Source: JAPWJZ01 sp966211335 (lineage in GTDB: Bacteria > Pseudomonadota > Alphaproteobacteria > Micavibrionales > UBA2020). From it: DNA of 64,000 nucleotides. This document shows positions 26,582 to 35,727 of this stretch, one piece after another. The notes under the pieces are model-generated. The model worked only from the letters and a program-made list of their open reading frames with translations, was not told the origin of the DNA and ran no database searches. Where the stretch lies: positions 1 to 64,000 of the forward strand of contig CBIHNF010000002.1 in assembly GCA_966211335.1 (NCBI GenBank). The letters are read 5' to 3'. Numbering within the stretch: position 1 is the first letter of the stretch; every line of letters begins with the position of its first letter. The translations under genes and the position numbers were made by a program.

Positions 26582-29500
26582 GCGGCTTTTTTCTGCTCCG
26601 GCGCTTGCGGATTATTGAATTTTTCCAGCAGCTGCGCTTCGGCGGCCTTGGCTTTTTTCAGGTGCTCTTCCTTCACATGGCCGTAGCCGCGGATATATTC
26701 CGGGATGGCGGCGATGTCGCAGGCGGTGTCATAGTTGCGGGCTGAAAGGTTCGGCAGCAGCTCGCTCACGGTCTTTTTATAGTCCTTGATCAGCTGGCGC
26801 TCCATTTTGCGCTCGGCGGTATAGCCGAAAACGTCCAGCGGCGTGCCGCGGAGGCCCTTCAGTTTTGCCAGCAGGCCGAAGACGGGCAGGATCCAGGGGC
26901 CGAATTCCATCTTCTTCAGGTGGCCGGTCACGGAATCGCGCTTCGCCAGCAGCGGCGGGGCGAGGTTGAAGTTGATTTTGAAGTCACCGTCGAAGGTATT
27001 CTTCACCTGGCTCAGGAACTGACCGTCGGTGTAGAGGCGCGCGACTTCATATTCGTCTTTATAAGCCATCAGCTTGTAGTAATAACGCGCGACGGTTTCG
27101 GTCAATTTCCCGGGGTTGCCGCGGACGCGGATTTCCGCTTCGCGCACGGCGTCGACAAGGCGCTTGTATTTCGCGGCATAGGCCTCGTTCTGATAGCCCG
27201 TGAGGGACATCATGCGGCGGTCGATAACTTCTTCCAGCGTGGTCGAAATCTGGCGGTGGCGGTCGGACCCGTCGGCCGTTTTCTTGGGGCTGGCGACATC
27301 CATGACCTTGTCGAGGTTCCAGGCCGCACGGCGGCCCCAGGTGAAGGCCTGCTGGTTCATGCCAACCGCAACGCCGTTGAGGGCAATGGCCTTCATGATG
27401 GCGGCTTCCGACACGGGGATAAGCCCCTGCTGATAGGCATAGCCCAGCATGAACATATTGGTCGCGATGGAATCGCCGGAAAGCGCGGTCGCAATCTGCG
27501 TTGCATCCAGCGTCACCAGGTTCTTGTCGCCGCAGAGCGCGGAGATGGAGGAAATCACTTGTTTCGAGGGGATATTCCAGTCCGGGCGGCGGGTGAATTC
27601 ACCCGTCTGCGCCTTATGAGTGTTGAGGATAATTTTGGTTTCGCCAACTGTGCCGGGCGGGCGGATTTTGGACAGGCAGTCGCCATCCGCCGTCACCAGC
27701 ATATCGGCGCCGATGATGACGTTTGCGCCCGCGATGCCGATGCGCACGGTGTTGATGTCTTCCGGTTTTTTCGCAAGGCGGATATGGCTGGTGACGGCGC
27801 CGCCCTTTTGCGCAAGGCCGGTCTGGTCCATGGTCGTTGCGCCCATGTCTTCAAGGTGCGCCGCCATCGCGAGGATCGCGCCGATGGTGACAACGCCGGT
27901 GCCTCCGACGCCCGTCACGAGTATGGCGATGGGGCTGGTCAGGTTGCCGATGACGGGGTCGGGCATCGCCTTAAAGAAGTCGGCAATTTCATCGCCGACC
28001 TTGGCGACTTCCGGTTTCTTGAGGCCGCCGCCGGTGATGGTGACGAAGCTGGGGCAGAAGCCTTTGACGCAGGAGAAGTCCTTGTTGCAGCTCGACTGGT
28101 CAATCTGGCGCTTGCGGCCGAATTCGGTTTCGACCGGCGCAATGGAAAGGCAGTTAGATTTCTTGCCGCAGTCGCCGCAGCCTTCGCAGACGCGCTCGTT
28201 CACGATCACGCGTTTTGCGGGGTCTTCCATGAGGCCACGCTTGCGGCGGCGGCGTTTTTCGGCGGCGCAGGTCTGGTCGTAAATCAAAATCGTCACGCCC
28301 GGTGTATCGCGCAGCGTGCGCTGAATCTGGTCGAGGTTGTCGCGGTGGTCGATGATGACGCCGGTCGGGAAGATGGAAAGATCGGTATATTTCCACGGCT
28401 CGTCCGAAACAATGTAAATCGTCTTCGCGCCTTCGGCATAAACCTGATTGGCGACCATGGAGACGGAAAGCTGCCCGTCCACCGGCTGGCCGCCGGTCAT
28501 GGCGACGGCGTCGTTATAGAGGATTTTGTAGGTAATGTTGATTTTCGCCGCAATCGACTGGCGGATGGCGAGCAGGCCGGAATGGAAATAGGTGCCGTCG
28601 CCAAGGTTGGAGAAAACGTGTTTCTCATCCGTGAAAGGCGCCTGCCCGACCCAGGGCACGCCTTCGCCGCCCATCTGGGTGAACATGACGGTGGAGCGGT
28701 CCATCCACATCGCCATGTAATGGCAGCCGATGCCGGCAAGCGCGCGGGAGCCTTCCGGCACCACGGTCGAGGTGTTATGCGGGCAGCCGGAGCAATACCA
28801 CGGCATGCGCACCACGGGCGCAGGCTGGCCTTTGATGTCGAAATTTTTGTGGATGAGCGACATGCGGTCCGCAAAGGGCGACACATCCATCAGCGGCGTC
28901 AGGCGCTTGATCAGCGCATCGGCGATCTGGCCGGGGGAGAGTTCATAGGTTTCGGGCAGCAGCGGCGCGCCGCGGTCATCCGTCTTGCCGGTCACGCGGG
29001 GTCGCTTGTCGGCGGGCATGTTGTAGAGGTATTTTTTGATCTGCTCTTCAATCACGCCGCGCTTTTCCTCGACGACGAAAATCTCTTCGACTTCCGACGC
29101 CAGCTTCATGATGCCTTGCGGCTCCAGCGGCCAGACAAGGGCGACCTTGTACACGGCGATGCCCATTTCTTCAGCGCGTTTTTTGGGAATGCCCAAATCA
29201 TCCAGCGCCTGCATCGTATCCATCCAGCCCTTGCCGGTAGAGACAATGGCGATGCGCTTTTTTTCGGGGCTGATGGTGAGGTAATCCAGCCCGTTGGCGC
29301 GCGCATAGGCCTGCGCCGCCGGCAGCTTCCAGTTCACAAGGCGCTCTTCCTGCGCCACGGGCGGGTCATACCAGCGGATATTCAGGCCTTCTTCCGGCAT
29401 CGCAAAATCAGTGGGCCGGTTGAAGGTGAGCTTGAAGGGATCGGTGTTGACGGAGGCAGAGCTGTCGGCAAAATCCGAAATAATTTTAAACGCCGTCCAT

Positions 29501-30141
29501 GCGCCGGAATAGCGGCTCATCGCAATGCCGTGCAGGCCAAGGTTCAGCGCGTCTTCAATGCCTGACGGATGCAGCACGGGAATCATCGCGTGCATAAACG
29601 CCTGTTCTGACTGGTGCGGGAAGGTGGAGGATTTGCAGGCATGGTCGTCGCCGGCCAAGGCCAGCACGCCGCCGTGTTTGGAGGAGCCTGCCGCATTCGC
29701 GTGCTTCAAAACGTCCATCGAACGGTCGACGCCGGGGCCTTTGCCGTACCACATGCCGACGATGCCGTCATAGCGCGCGCCGGGCCCGAGGTTCAGCTGC
29801 TGGCTGCCCCAGACGGCGGTCGCGCCAAGGTCTTCGTTCACTGCCGGGACGAATTTGATTTCGTGCGGACCGGTGAATTTCTTGGCGGCGGCGATGGCTT
29901 GGTCAAGACCGCCGAGCGGGGAGCCGCGATAGCCGGAAATAAAGGTCGCGGTCTTCAGACCTGCCGCCTGATCCAGCTCGTACTGCATCATGGGGATGCG
30001 GACAAGCGCGTGCATGCCGTTCAAATATATACGGCCCGATTTTTCCGTGTATTTGTCGTCGAGAGTGACGGTGTCCCGCATTGCCGATACCCGTTCGTTT
30101 TCCGATGATTCTTCAGATGAATTAAGGTAGGGCGCGGGCAT
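26578..30141 (-). CDS. Fused indolepyruvate ferredoxin oxidoreductase
   Basis: 1187 residues. It is the large bacterial fusion: an N-terminal pyruvate-oxidoreductase-like domain (SGYRGSPLGGLDQ), a thiamine-diphosphate domain (GIGCHYMAMWMDR, MGGEGVPWVGQAPF), a cysteine-rich iron-sulfur region (RVCEGCGDCGKKSNC and SCNKDFSCVKGFCP), then a gamma domain (GVGGTGVVTIGAIL). It decarboxylates 2-oxo acids from aromatic amino acids and transfers electrons to ferredoxin. An ATG at 30081 (MRDTVTLDDKY) aligns better with the usual family start; neither start has a clear ribosome binding site. It is divergent from rpsU. Confidence 0.85.
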   Translation of the reverse strand: MPAPYLNSSEESSENERVSAMRDTVTLDDKYTEKSGRIYLNGMHALVRIPMMQYELDQAAGLKTATFISGYRGSPLGGLDQAIAAAKKFTGPHEIKFVPAVNEDLGATAVWGSQQLNLGPGARYDGIVGMWYGKGPGVDRSMDVLKHANAAGSSKHGGVLALAGDDHACKSSTFPHQSEQAFMHAMIPVLHPSGIEDALNLGLHGIAMSRYSGAWTAFKIISDFADSSASVNTDPFKLTFNRPTDFAMPEEGLNIRWYDPPVAQEERLVNWKLPAAQAYARANGLDYLTISPEKKRIAIVSTGKGWMDTMQALDDLGIPKKRAEEMGIAVYKVALVWPLEPQGIMKLASEVEEIFVVEEKRGVIEEQIKKYLYNMPADKRPRVTGKTDDRGAPLLPETYELSPGQIADALIKRLTPLMDVSPFADRMSLIHKNFDIKGQPAPVVRMPWYCSGCPHNTSTVVPEGSRALAGIGCHYMAMWMDRSTVMFTQMGGEGVPWVGQAPFTDEKHVFSNLGDGTYFHSGLLAIRQSIAAKINITYKILYNDAVAMTGGQPVDGQLSVSMVANQVYAEGAKTIYIVSDEPWKYTDLSIFPTGVIIDHRDNLDQIQRTLRDTPGVTILIYDQTCAAEKRRRRKRGLMEDPAKRVIVNERVCEGCGDCGKKSNCLSIAPVETEFGRKRQIDQSSCNKDFSCVKGFCPSFVTITGGGLKKPEVAKVGDEIADFFKAMPDPVIGNLTSPIAILVTGVGGTGVVTIGAILAMAAHLEDMGATTMDQTGLAQKGGAVTSHIRLAKKPEDINTVRIGIAGANVIIGADMLVTADGDCLSKIRPPGTVGETKIILNTHKAQTGEFTRRPDWNIPSKQVISSISALCGDKNLVTLDATQIATALSGDSIATNMFMLGYAYQQGLIPVSEAAIMKAIALNGVAVGMNQQAFTWGRRAAWNLDKVMDVASPKKTADGSDRHRQISTTLEEVIDRRMMSLTGYQNEAYAAKYKRLVDAVREAEIRVRGNPGKLTETVARYYYKLMAYKDEYEVARLYTDGQFLSQVKNTFDGDFKINFNLAPPLLAKRDSVTGHLKKMEFGPWILPVFGLLAKLKGLRGTPLDVFGYTAERKMERQLIKDYKKTVSELLPNLSARNYDTACDIAAIPEYIRGYGHVKEEHLKKAKAAEAQLLEKFNNPQAPEQKKAA

Positions 30142-30274
30142 TTACCGCGCAACTTAATTTCCCGAAAAATTGCCATAAAAATACGGCGAAAAGCTGCGAA
30201 ATTTCAAGGATTTGAGCAGCTTTATTGTGCTGCGGCGCGTCATGAGCACGGAAGGCGGGGTGGAAGATAGTGCT

Positions 30275-30302
30275 TTGAAAGGCTTGGCCCTTCATGTTAC
30301 AA
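30275..30302 (+). promoter_or_regulatory. Possible rpsU promoter
   Basis: TTGAAA, a 16-base spacer and TTACAA, located 45 bases before the likely start of rpsU. The match is moderate. Confidence 0.4.
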
Positions 30303-30346
30303 CCCACTCCTGTTTATGGATTAACAAGATAGCGATTTGGAAAGGG

Positions 30347-30562
30347 GTGATTAACATCGTACAGGTTATCGTACGCGATAATAACGTCGACCAGGCACTG
30401 CGCGCATTGAAGAAAAAGATGCAGCGTGAAGGCCTTTTCCGTGAAATGAAACTTCGCCGCCACTATGAGAAGCCTTCTGTGAAGAAGGCGCGCGAAAGAT
30501 CGGAAGCCGTCAGACGCCATCGAAAACTGGAGCGCAAACGCAAGGAGCGCGACGGCGAGTAG
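30347..30562 (+). CDS. rpsU: 30S ribosomal protein S21
   Basis: About 71 residues, highly basic: VRDNNVDQALRALKKKMQRE then REMKLRRHYEKPS and a C-terminal Arg/Lys-rich helix, all typical of S21. There is no ATG near the expected N-terminus. GTG at 30347 is given here, but the Shine-Dalgarno AAAGGGG (30341-30347) touches it. An ATC at 30356, eight bases after the Shine-Dalgarno and directly before VQVIVRDN, would match the usual family start. A terminator follows. Confidence 0.9.
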   Translation: MINIVQVIVRDNNVDQALRALKKKMQREGLFREMKLRRHYEKPSVKKARERSEAVRRHRKLERKRKERDGE

Positions 30563-30592
30563 AATTATCGATCACCGCCTAAAACTAAAGAT

Positions 30593-30630
30593 AAAGGGTC
30601 CGAGCAGTTATGCCGGACCCTTTCGCTTTT
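30593..30630 (+). terminator. Rho-independent terminator of rpsU
   Basis: The stem AAAGGGTCCG / CGGACCCTTT with an 11-base loop, followed by CGCTTTTC. Confidence 0.75.
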
Positions 30631-30645
30631 CAGTATTTGCATTTT

Positions 30646-31593
30646 TTAAAGCGCAATGTCGCGGCGGGGCTTGCGGGTCCCCATGACGAAGGCTTCGTCG
30701 GCGGTGCCGCCTTGGGCGTTGAATTCTTTTAAGGCGCGGCGGAGGGCGTCTTCGGAGACGTTGTCGAAGCTTTCGGGCGGAGTCAGCGTGTCGGCGCCGG
30801 TTTTCAGGTTCTCCGCAATCACTGTGCGCTCCCGCGTTTCGAAGTTGAAAATTTCGGTGATGCGGCGGTTGAGCTCGGGGTAGGTGCCGATATGCGACAG
30901 GCGGTTTTTGCCGGAACGCGTCCAGCTTTCCTCCGTATCGTCGATGGTCTGCAGGCTGAGCGCGGGCGCGTTCTGGTTGGCGGCGGGCGCAAGTGCCACC
31001 GGCTTCGGCGCGAAGAGATCCATCAAATGCGGCTTGCCCTTGGCGCTGGCGATGTCGCGGGGCGACTGACCTTCCTTATTCGCGATATCAGGGTTCGCGC
31101 CAGCGGCCAGCAGGGCACGCACAACGGGGGCGAATTCATTTTCAATCGCGCAATGCAGGGGCGTGCGGCCTTTTGCCAGCGTCTGTACATCCAGCTCCGC
31201 TTTTTTATCGAGCAGCGCTTTCACCACGTCAATATCGCCATTGGTCGCGGCGGCGTGCAGCGGGTAGAAATAATTGCCGTCATGCGCATTCACATTCGCG
31301 CCTGCGGCAATCAGCATCAAGGCGGCGGCGCTGTGCTTGTTGTCAATTGCCAGCTGCAGCGGTCCTTTCACATCTTTGTTCTGGGTATCGAGGTCGCAGC
31401 CATCCTGTATCAGGCGGGCGAGGGCGGGCAGCTGCCCTGCCGCAGCGGCAAGGGCCACGGCTGTGTTGCCATTCGCATCCTGCCGGTCTTTGTCAAAATT
31501 GCCGATGTTATAAGTCAGGCAATATTCGAGTTCTTTCATGTCGCCGCTGGCCGCAGCCTTCCAGAAACTTTTCTGCGAACTGATGAATGCCAT
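30646..31593 (-). CDS. Ankyrin-repeat protein with conserved C-terminal module, paralog A
   Basis: 315 residues. Ankyrin repeats fill about residues 8-195 (e.g. GNTAVALAAAAGQLPALARL, YPLHAAATNGDIDVVKALLD, TPLHCAIENEFAPVVRALLA). After a linker, residues 235-305 form a module shared with the neighbouring paralog: HIGTYPELNRRITEIFNFE, then RER and ENLKTGADTL, then SFDNV and GGTADEAF. No signal peptide or membrane helix. It is two bases downstream of paralog B on the same strand. A role in protein binding is expected from the repeats; the module is not one I recognise. Confidence 0.75.
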   Translation of the reverse strand: MAFISSQKSFWKAAASGDMKELEYCLTYNIGNFDKDRQDANGNTAVALAAAAGQLPALARLIQDGCDLDTQNKDVKGPLQLAIDNKHSAAALMLIAAGANVNAHDGNYFYPLHAAATNGDIDVVKALLDKKAELDVQTLAKGRTPLHCAIENEFAPVVRALLAAGANPDIANKEGQSPRDIASAKGKPHLMDLFAPKPVALAPAANQNAPALSLQTIDDTEESWTRSGKNRLSHIGTYPELNRRITEIFNFETRERTVIAENLKTGADTLTPPESFDNVSEDALRRALKEFNAQGGTADEAFVMGTRKPRRDIAL

Positions 31594-31595
31594 GG

Positions 31596-32750
31596 TTATC
31601 CTCCCGGTCTCTGGACGCGTTTTTTGGCAGCGAGCGTATCATTATCCGCCGTGCCGCCCAGCTGGCGGAAGGCCTCGAGCGCTTTTTCGACCGCCGCCGT
31701 GCCGATATCGTCAAACGACACAGGCTGGCTCACGTTTTCCGCGCCGGTCTTGAGGTTCTCCGTGATGGTGAGGCGCTCGCGCGATTCAAAATTGAAAATC
31801 TCGGTCAATTTGCGCCCAAGGCCCGGCCAGTTGCCGATATATCCGACGCGCGCCTCGCCCATCAAAACCCATTGCTCCGTGCCGCCTGAATTATCGTTCG
31901 CCGTATTGGCGGGGATAGAGGCGGGCATCGGCATCGCGGCGGCGGCAGCGGTTTTGTCGGCATCCGTCAGTATTTCGATGATGCGCGTCGCATCGCGGCT
32001 TTTTGCCAGCTGCAGCGGGGTCTGGCCGCTGTTGTCTTTCAGGTCGAGCCGCGCGCCCAGCTCCACAAGCCGCTCCACCACCACGATGCGATTGTTGGAA
32101 ATCGCCGTGTGCAGCGGCGTATTGCCGTTGCCGTCACGCAGGTTCAGGTCGGCTTTGGCTTCTGCCAGCGTCTCGATCATTTCGAGATTGCCGTTCTGGC
32201 CGGCGAGGGTGGCGGCAGTGCGCGAATAGCTGTCACGCACATCCACTTTCGCTCCGGCGTCGATCAGCATTTTCACCAGCTTCGCATCGTCATGCGATGC
32301 GGCGTCGGTCAACATCGTATCTTTTACAACCGTTGCGCCCTTTGCCAGCAGCAGCTCCGCCGTGTTGCGCATGCGGCGCTGCACCGCCATATAGAGCGGG
32401 TCGTTGCCGGAGTTATCGGTGATCGTAAAGTCACCGCCTGCCACCAGCAGCGCTTCCGCGGCCATCTGGTTGTGCGATCGTACCGCCTGCATCAGCGGCG
32501 TATTGCCGGAAGAGTTGCGGGCATTGATATTCATGCCGGTTGCCAGCAGCATGGAGATTATTTTGAGGTTGCCCTTGCTGCCGGCGGCGTGAAGCGGGTT
32601 ATCGCCCATGTCATTGGTGATGGCATCGAGCGGGCAGGGGTTCTGCGTGGCGCCCTTCAGCTTCCATTTGGATAGGTATGACTCGACCGTTTCGACATCG
32701 CCCTTGGCGATCGCCTTGAAGAAACCTTTGTCGCTATAAAACACGGGCAT
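31596..32750 (-). CDS. Ankyrin-repeat protein with conserved C-terminal module, paralog B
   Basis: About 384 residues from the ATG at 32750; the frame is open to 32819, but MPVFYSDKGFFKAIAKGD aligns with the start of paralog A. About seven to eight ankyrin repeats (residues 10-265) are followed by an Ala/Pro linker and the same C-terminal module as paralog A (YIGNWPGLGRKLTEIFNFE, RER, ENLKTGAENV, SFDDI, GGTAD). Probably cytosolic. The gene pair looks like a tandem duplication forming one transcription unit. Confidence 0.75.
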   Translation of the reverse strand: MPVFYSDKGFFKAIAKGDVETVESYLSKWKLKGATQNPCPLDAITNDMGDNPLHAAGSKGNLKIISMLLATGMNINARNSSGNTPLMQAVRSHNQMAAEALLVAGGDFTITDNSGNDPLYMAVQRRMRNTAELLLAKGATVVKDTMLTDAASHDDAKLVKMLIDAGAKVDVRDSYSRTAATLAGQNGNLEMIETLAEAKADLNLRDGNGNTPLHTAISNNRIVVVERLVELGARLDLKDNSGQTPLQLAKSRDATRIIEILTDADKTAAAAAMPMPASIPANTANDNSGGTEQWVLMGEARVGYIGNWPGLGRKLTEIFNFESRERLTITENLKTGAENVSQPVSFDDIGTAAVEKALEAFRQLGGTADNDTLAAKKRVQRPGG

Positions 32751-32903
32751 GGAACGATCGCGGGTTCTGGCAGGTTGAACGGGCTTGGAATACACCGGAA
32801 CTATAGAAAATGGCCGCATCTATGTCAAATATGGATAATATTCCATAATCTAATTGTTTCGAGGTGCTTTGCCTGATACGTTACCCGCGACATCGAAAGA
32901 AAC

Positions 32904-33653
32904 ATGACACCTATGGCACTTCTCACCCCCGCCCAGTTTTTCTATCACTACCGCGACCAGCAGCAGGATTATGCCCGTGTCTATGCGGCGCGGCATATTG
33001 CGCCCGGCGACGCGCTGAAAACGGTAAGCGGCGAAACCCGCGCGATTGCGGAAGGCTGGGAGATTTCTGCCTATGGTCAAGCGGGGCAGGGACGGCGGGA
33101 ATATATCGCCTCGGTCATTTTTGACGAGCGGGCGGAGGACGCCGGCGATCTGCCGCCCGCGCTGCCGAAAATTGCCATGAGCCACACCGAGCTGCAGCGC
33201 TACAATGCCATCGCCCGCGGCGACAAGGTGCGCATCGCCGCCGAAACCGCCGTGGACGGCGGCGCGCCTTACGACGGCTTCCTCGTTTCCTGCTCCGGCG
33301 CCATGCCGATCTATCGCACCAACTACGAAGTCAGCGCGACGTTCAACAATTATGCCGGCCGCATCCTGTCGACGCAGGAAGAGCGCGTGGTGATGCTAAA
33401 GGGGGAACCGCTGCTCCGTGGCATCGTGTTGAACGAAGATACGACGCTGCAACTAAGGGATGGCGCGCGCACCGTTTCCGCCGGCAGCATCCTGTTCCGC
33501 GATGACAAGGCGGATGGCGGTTTCACCATCGAAGGCCCGGGCTTCACCCGCCTCGGCCTGCGCCTTGCGACGCCCGTGTTTGAAGTGACCACGGCGCTTG
33601 CCGCACCTTTGAGAGTGCGCCGGTCACCGGTCAGTTTCCCCAAAAAAGATTAG
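32904..33653 (+). CDS. Hypothetical protein
   Basis: 249 residues, ATG start with a GAAAGAAAC purine stretch upstream; an ATG at 32913 is an alternative. No membrane helix or signal peptide is visible. The sequence is a mixed alpha/beta protein with an N-terminal tyrosine-rich stretch (TPAQFFYHYRDQQQDYARVY) and a beta-rich second half that may form repeated strands. I recognise no family. Codon use is like that of the neighbours. Its end overlaps the convergent aminopeptidase gene by four bases. Confidence 0.6.
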   Translation: MTPMALLTPAQFFYHYRDQQQDYARVYAARHIAPGDALKTVSGETRAIAEGWEISAYGQAGQGRREYIASVIFDERAEDAGDLPPALPKIAMSHTELQRYNAIARGDKVRIAAETAVDGGAPYDGFLVSCSGAMPIYRTNYEVSATFNNYAGRILSTQEERVVMLKGEPLLRGIVLNEDTTLQLRDGARTVSAGSILFRDDKADGGFTIEGPGFTRLGLRLATPVFEVTTALAAPLRVRRSPVSFPKKD

Positions 33654-35725
33654 AGGCAGAACTTGGCCGAAGGTTTCGGGCCCGCCGGTTTGGTGATCGG
33701 CTCGGTCGATTTTTTCAGGAAATCGGCGGCTTTGGCGTCGACCTTTTCGACCAGCGGCAGCAGCGTGGTGCGGACGCGGGCGTGGTAATCGTTCAGCCAT
33801 TTCAGCTCGGCGTCATCCAGCAGCTTCGGCTCGATGAGGTTGCGGTCGATGGGCGCAAGCGTCAGCGTGTCAAATGCCAGCAGCTTCTTGCCATCCGCAT
33901 CCTTTTTGCCGGTATCGATCACGGTCACAAGGTTTTCGATACGGATGCCGTATTCGCCTTCCTTGTAATAGCCGGGTTCGTTGGAAATGATCATGCCGGG
34001 TTCCAGCGGCACGGTGGTCGAGCGCGGCGAAATACCGCAGGGACCCTCATGCACGGAAAGATAGCTGCCAACGCCATGGCCGGTGCCATGCGCGTAATCA
34101 AGGCCGACGTCTTTTAAGGGTTTACGCGCTTTTTCATCCAGCACAGAGCCGACGGTGCCTTCGGGGAAGACGGACATGGCGACCTGGATATGGCCTTTCA
34201 GCACGCGCGTGAAGTTTTCGCGCTGTTCGGCGGTCACGTTATCGACCGCGAAGGTGCGGGTGATATCAGTCGTGCCGTCAAGGTATTGCGCGCCGCTGTC
34301 GCAGAGGTAGACGGGGCCGGTCATGAGCGGCTGGTTGGTGCGCGGAGTCGAGCGGTAATGCACAATCGCGCCGTTGCCGCCGGAGCCTGAAATGGTGTCG
34401 AAGGAAAGCCCGCGGAAATACTGACCTTCCGCGCGGATTTTCTGCAGGTGGTCGGAGGCCGACAGCTCGTCAAATTTCGCGGCATCTCCCTGACCCGAGA
34501 GGGAGGCAAGGAAGCGCGTGATAGCGACGCCGTCGCGGATATGCGCGTTGATGGTGCCTTGAATTTCAACGGCGTTCTTCTTCGCCTTCATCAGCTGCAG
34601 CGGGCTTTTTTCCGCATGCGGCGTTGCGCCGGCGGATTTGACAATCTCTTCTGCCTTCACGGGGGCAGAGCCGGGATCGATCCAGATTTTTTTGCCAGCT
34701 TTGGCAAGCGTTTCAAGCGCGGGCGCGAAGTCAGCAAGGTCATGCAGGCGCACATCTGCGCCGACCCATTTTTTGGTGTCGTCCGTCACCTTGCGGTCGT
34801 CGATAAACCAGTCCACCGTACCATCCTTATGCGCAATGGCATAGGAAAGGGCGAAGGGCGTGCAGGGCACGTCGCCGCCGCGGATGTTCAGCAGCCAGCA
34901 GATTTCTTCCGGTAGCGTAATCGTAATCGCATCCGCACCTTTGGCGGTGAGGGCCGCGGCCAGATCATCCCGTTTGTCGTCGGATGATTTGCCGGCGAAT
35001 TGCAGGGGGTGGGGCACCACAGGGGCGAGCGGCGCGGGCGGCTGGTTTTTCCACGCGGCATCCAGCGGGTTGTCGTTCAGCAGCACCAGCTCGCCGCCGG
35101 CTTTTTCAACGGCGTCTTTAATGCGCCTCACTTCGCTCGGCGTATGCACCCAGGGGTCGATGCCGAATTTGGCACCTGATGGCAGGTTTTTTTCAATCCA
35201 TTCCGTCGGCGTGATGGTCGGGGTTGTGCCCTGGCCTTCCGAAACGCTGCAGATATCGAATTTTTTCGCATCCACCTGGTCGCGCGCCTGCAGCGTATAG
35301 CGGCCATCGGTGAAGAAGGCGGCTTTATCGGTCAGCGCCACGGCGAAACCGGCGGAGCCGGTGAATTCCGTCAGCCATGCAAGGCGGTCGGCACGGGCGG
35401 GCACATATTCGCCCTGAAATTCATCGGCGCGCGGAATGAAGAAACCATCGACGCCGCGTTTTTTCATTTCAGCGCGAAGGTCGGCCAGCTTGTCCTGCGG
35501 CGCGTTGTTTTCATTCGCAGCCAGTTGTTCTTTGAGGGCGGAAAGCTGCTGCACGATTTCGGGGCTGGAGCCTGTCTTGAACAGTTTTACCCAGCGGTCC
35601 GGCTCCCCAAGGTCGGCCGGGGCGGCGTTGATGCCGCGCAGGGTTTCCTTGATCGCTTCCACATCGCGCGTTTCGCCCGCGGCGGAGAGGATGGATTTCA
35701 GGTGTTCGTCGCCTTTGTAAGACAT
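33650..35725 (-). CDS. M24B family aminopeptidase (Xaa-Pro aminopeptidase)
   Basis: 691 residues. Two N-terminal creatinase-like domains (RAEMKKRGVDGFFIPRADEF and a second after about residue 250) precede the pita-bread catalytic domain. Metal ligands are visible in YLCDSGAQYLDGTTDITRTF (two Asp), GTGHGVGSYLSVHEGP (His) and ISNEPGYYKEGEYGIRIEN (two Glu). Such enzymes release the N-terminal residue before proline, using two manganese ions, in the cytosol. An unusual extra stretch of about 70 residues precedes the first domain. It ends three bases before the methyltransferase stop is reached on the same strand. Confidence 0.9.
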   Translation of the reverse strand: MSYKGDEHLKSILSAAGETRDVEAIKETLRGINAAPADLGEPDRWVKLFKTGSSPEIVQQLSALKEQLAANENNAPQDKLADLRAEMKKRGVDGFFIPRADEFQGEYVPARADRLAWLTEFTGSAGFAVALTDKAAFFTDGRYTLQARDQVDAKKFDICSVSEGQGTTPTITPTEWIEKNLPSGAKFGIDPWVHTPSEVRRIKDAVEKAGGELVLLNDNPLDAAWKNQPPAPLAPVVPHPLQFAGKSSDDKRDDLAAALTAKGADAITITLPEEICWLLNIRGGDVPCTPFALSYAIAHKDGTVDWFIDDRKVTDDTKKWVGADVRLHDLADFAPALETLAKAGKKIWIDPGSAPVKAEEIVKSAGATPHAEKSPLQLMKAKKNAVEIQGTINAHIRDGVAITRFLASLSGQGDAAKFDELSASDHLQKIRAEGQYFRGLSFDTISGSGGNGAIVHYRSTPRTNQPLMTGPVYLCDSGAQYLDGTTDITRTFAVDNVTAEQRENFTRVLKGHIQVAMSVFPEGTVGSVLDEKARKPLKDVGLDYAHGTGHGVGSYLSVHEGPCGISPRSTTVPLEPGMIISNEPGYYKEGEYGIRIENLVTVIDTGKKDADGKKLLAFDTLTLAPIDRNLIEPKLLDDAELKWLNDYHARVRTTLLPLVEKVDAKAADFLKKSTEPITKPAGPKPSAKFCL

Positions 35726-35727
35726 CG

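Noticed and set aside
26920..29565. 881-codon open frame on the + strand opposite the indolepyruvate oxidoreductase
   Set aside because: It is antisense to a gene with clear family motifs, has no recognisable domain and shows the Ala/Arg/Gly/His-rich composition of a shadow frame in high-GC DNA.
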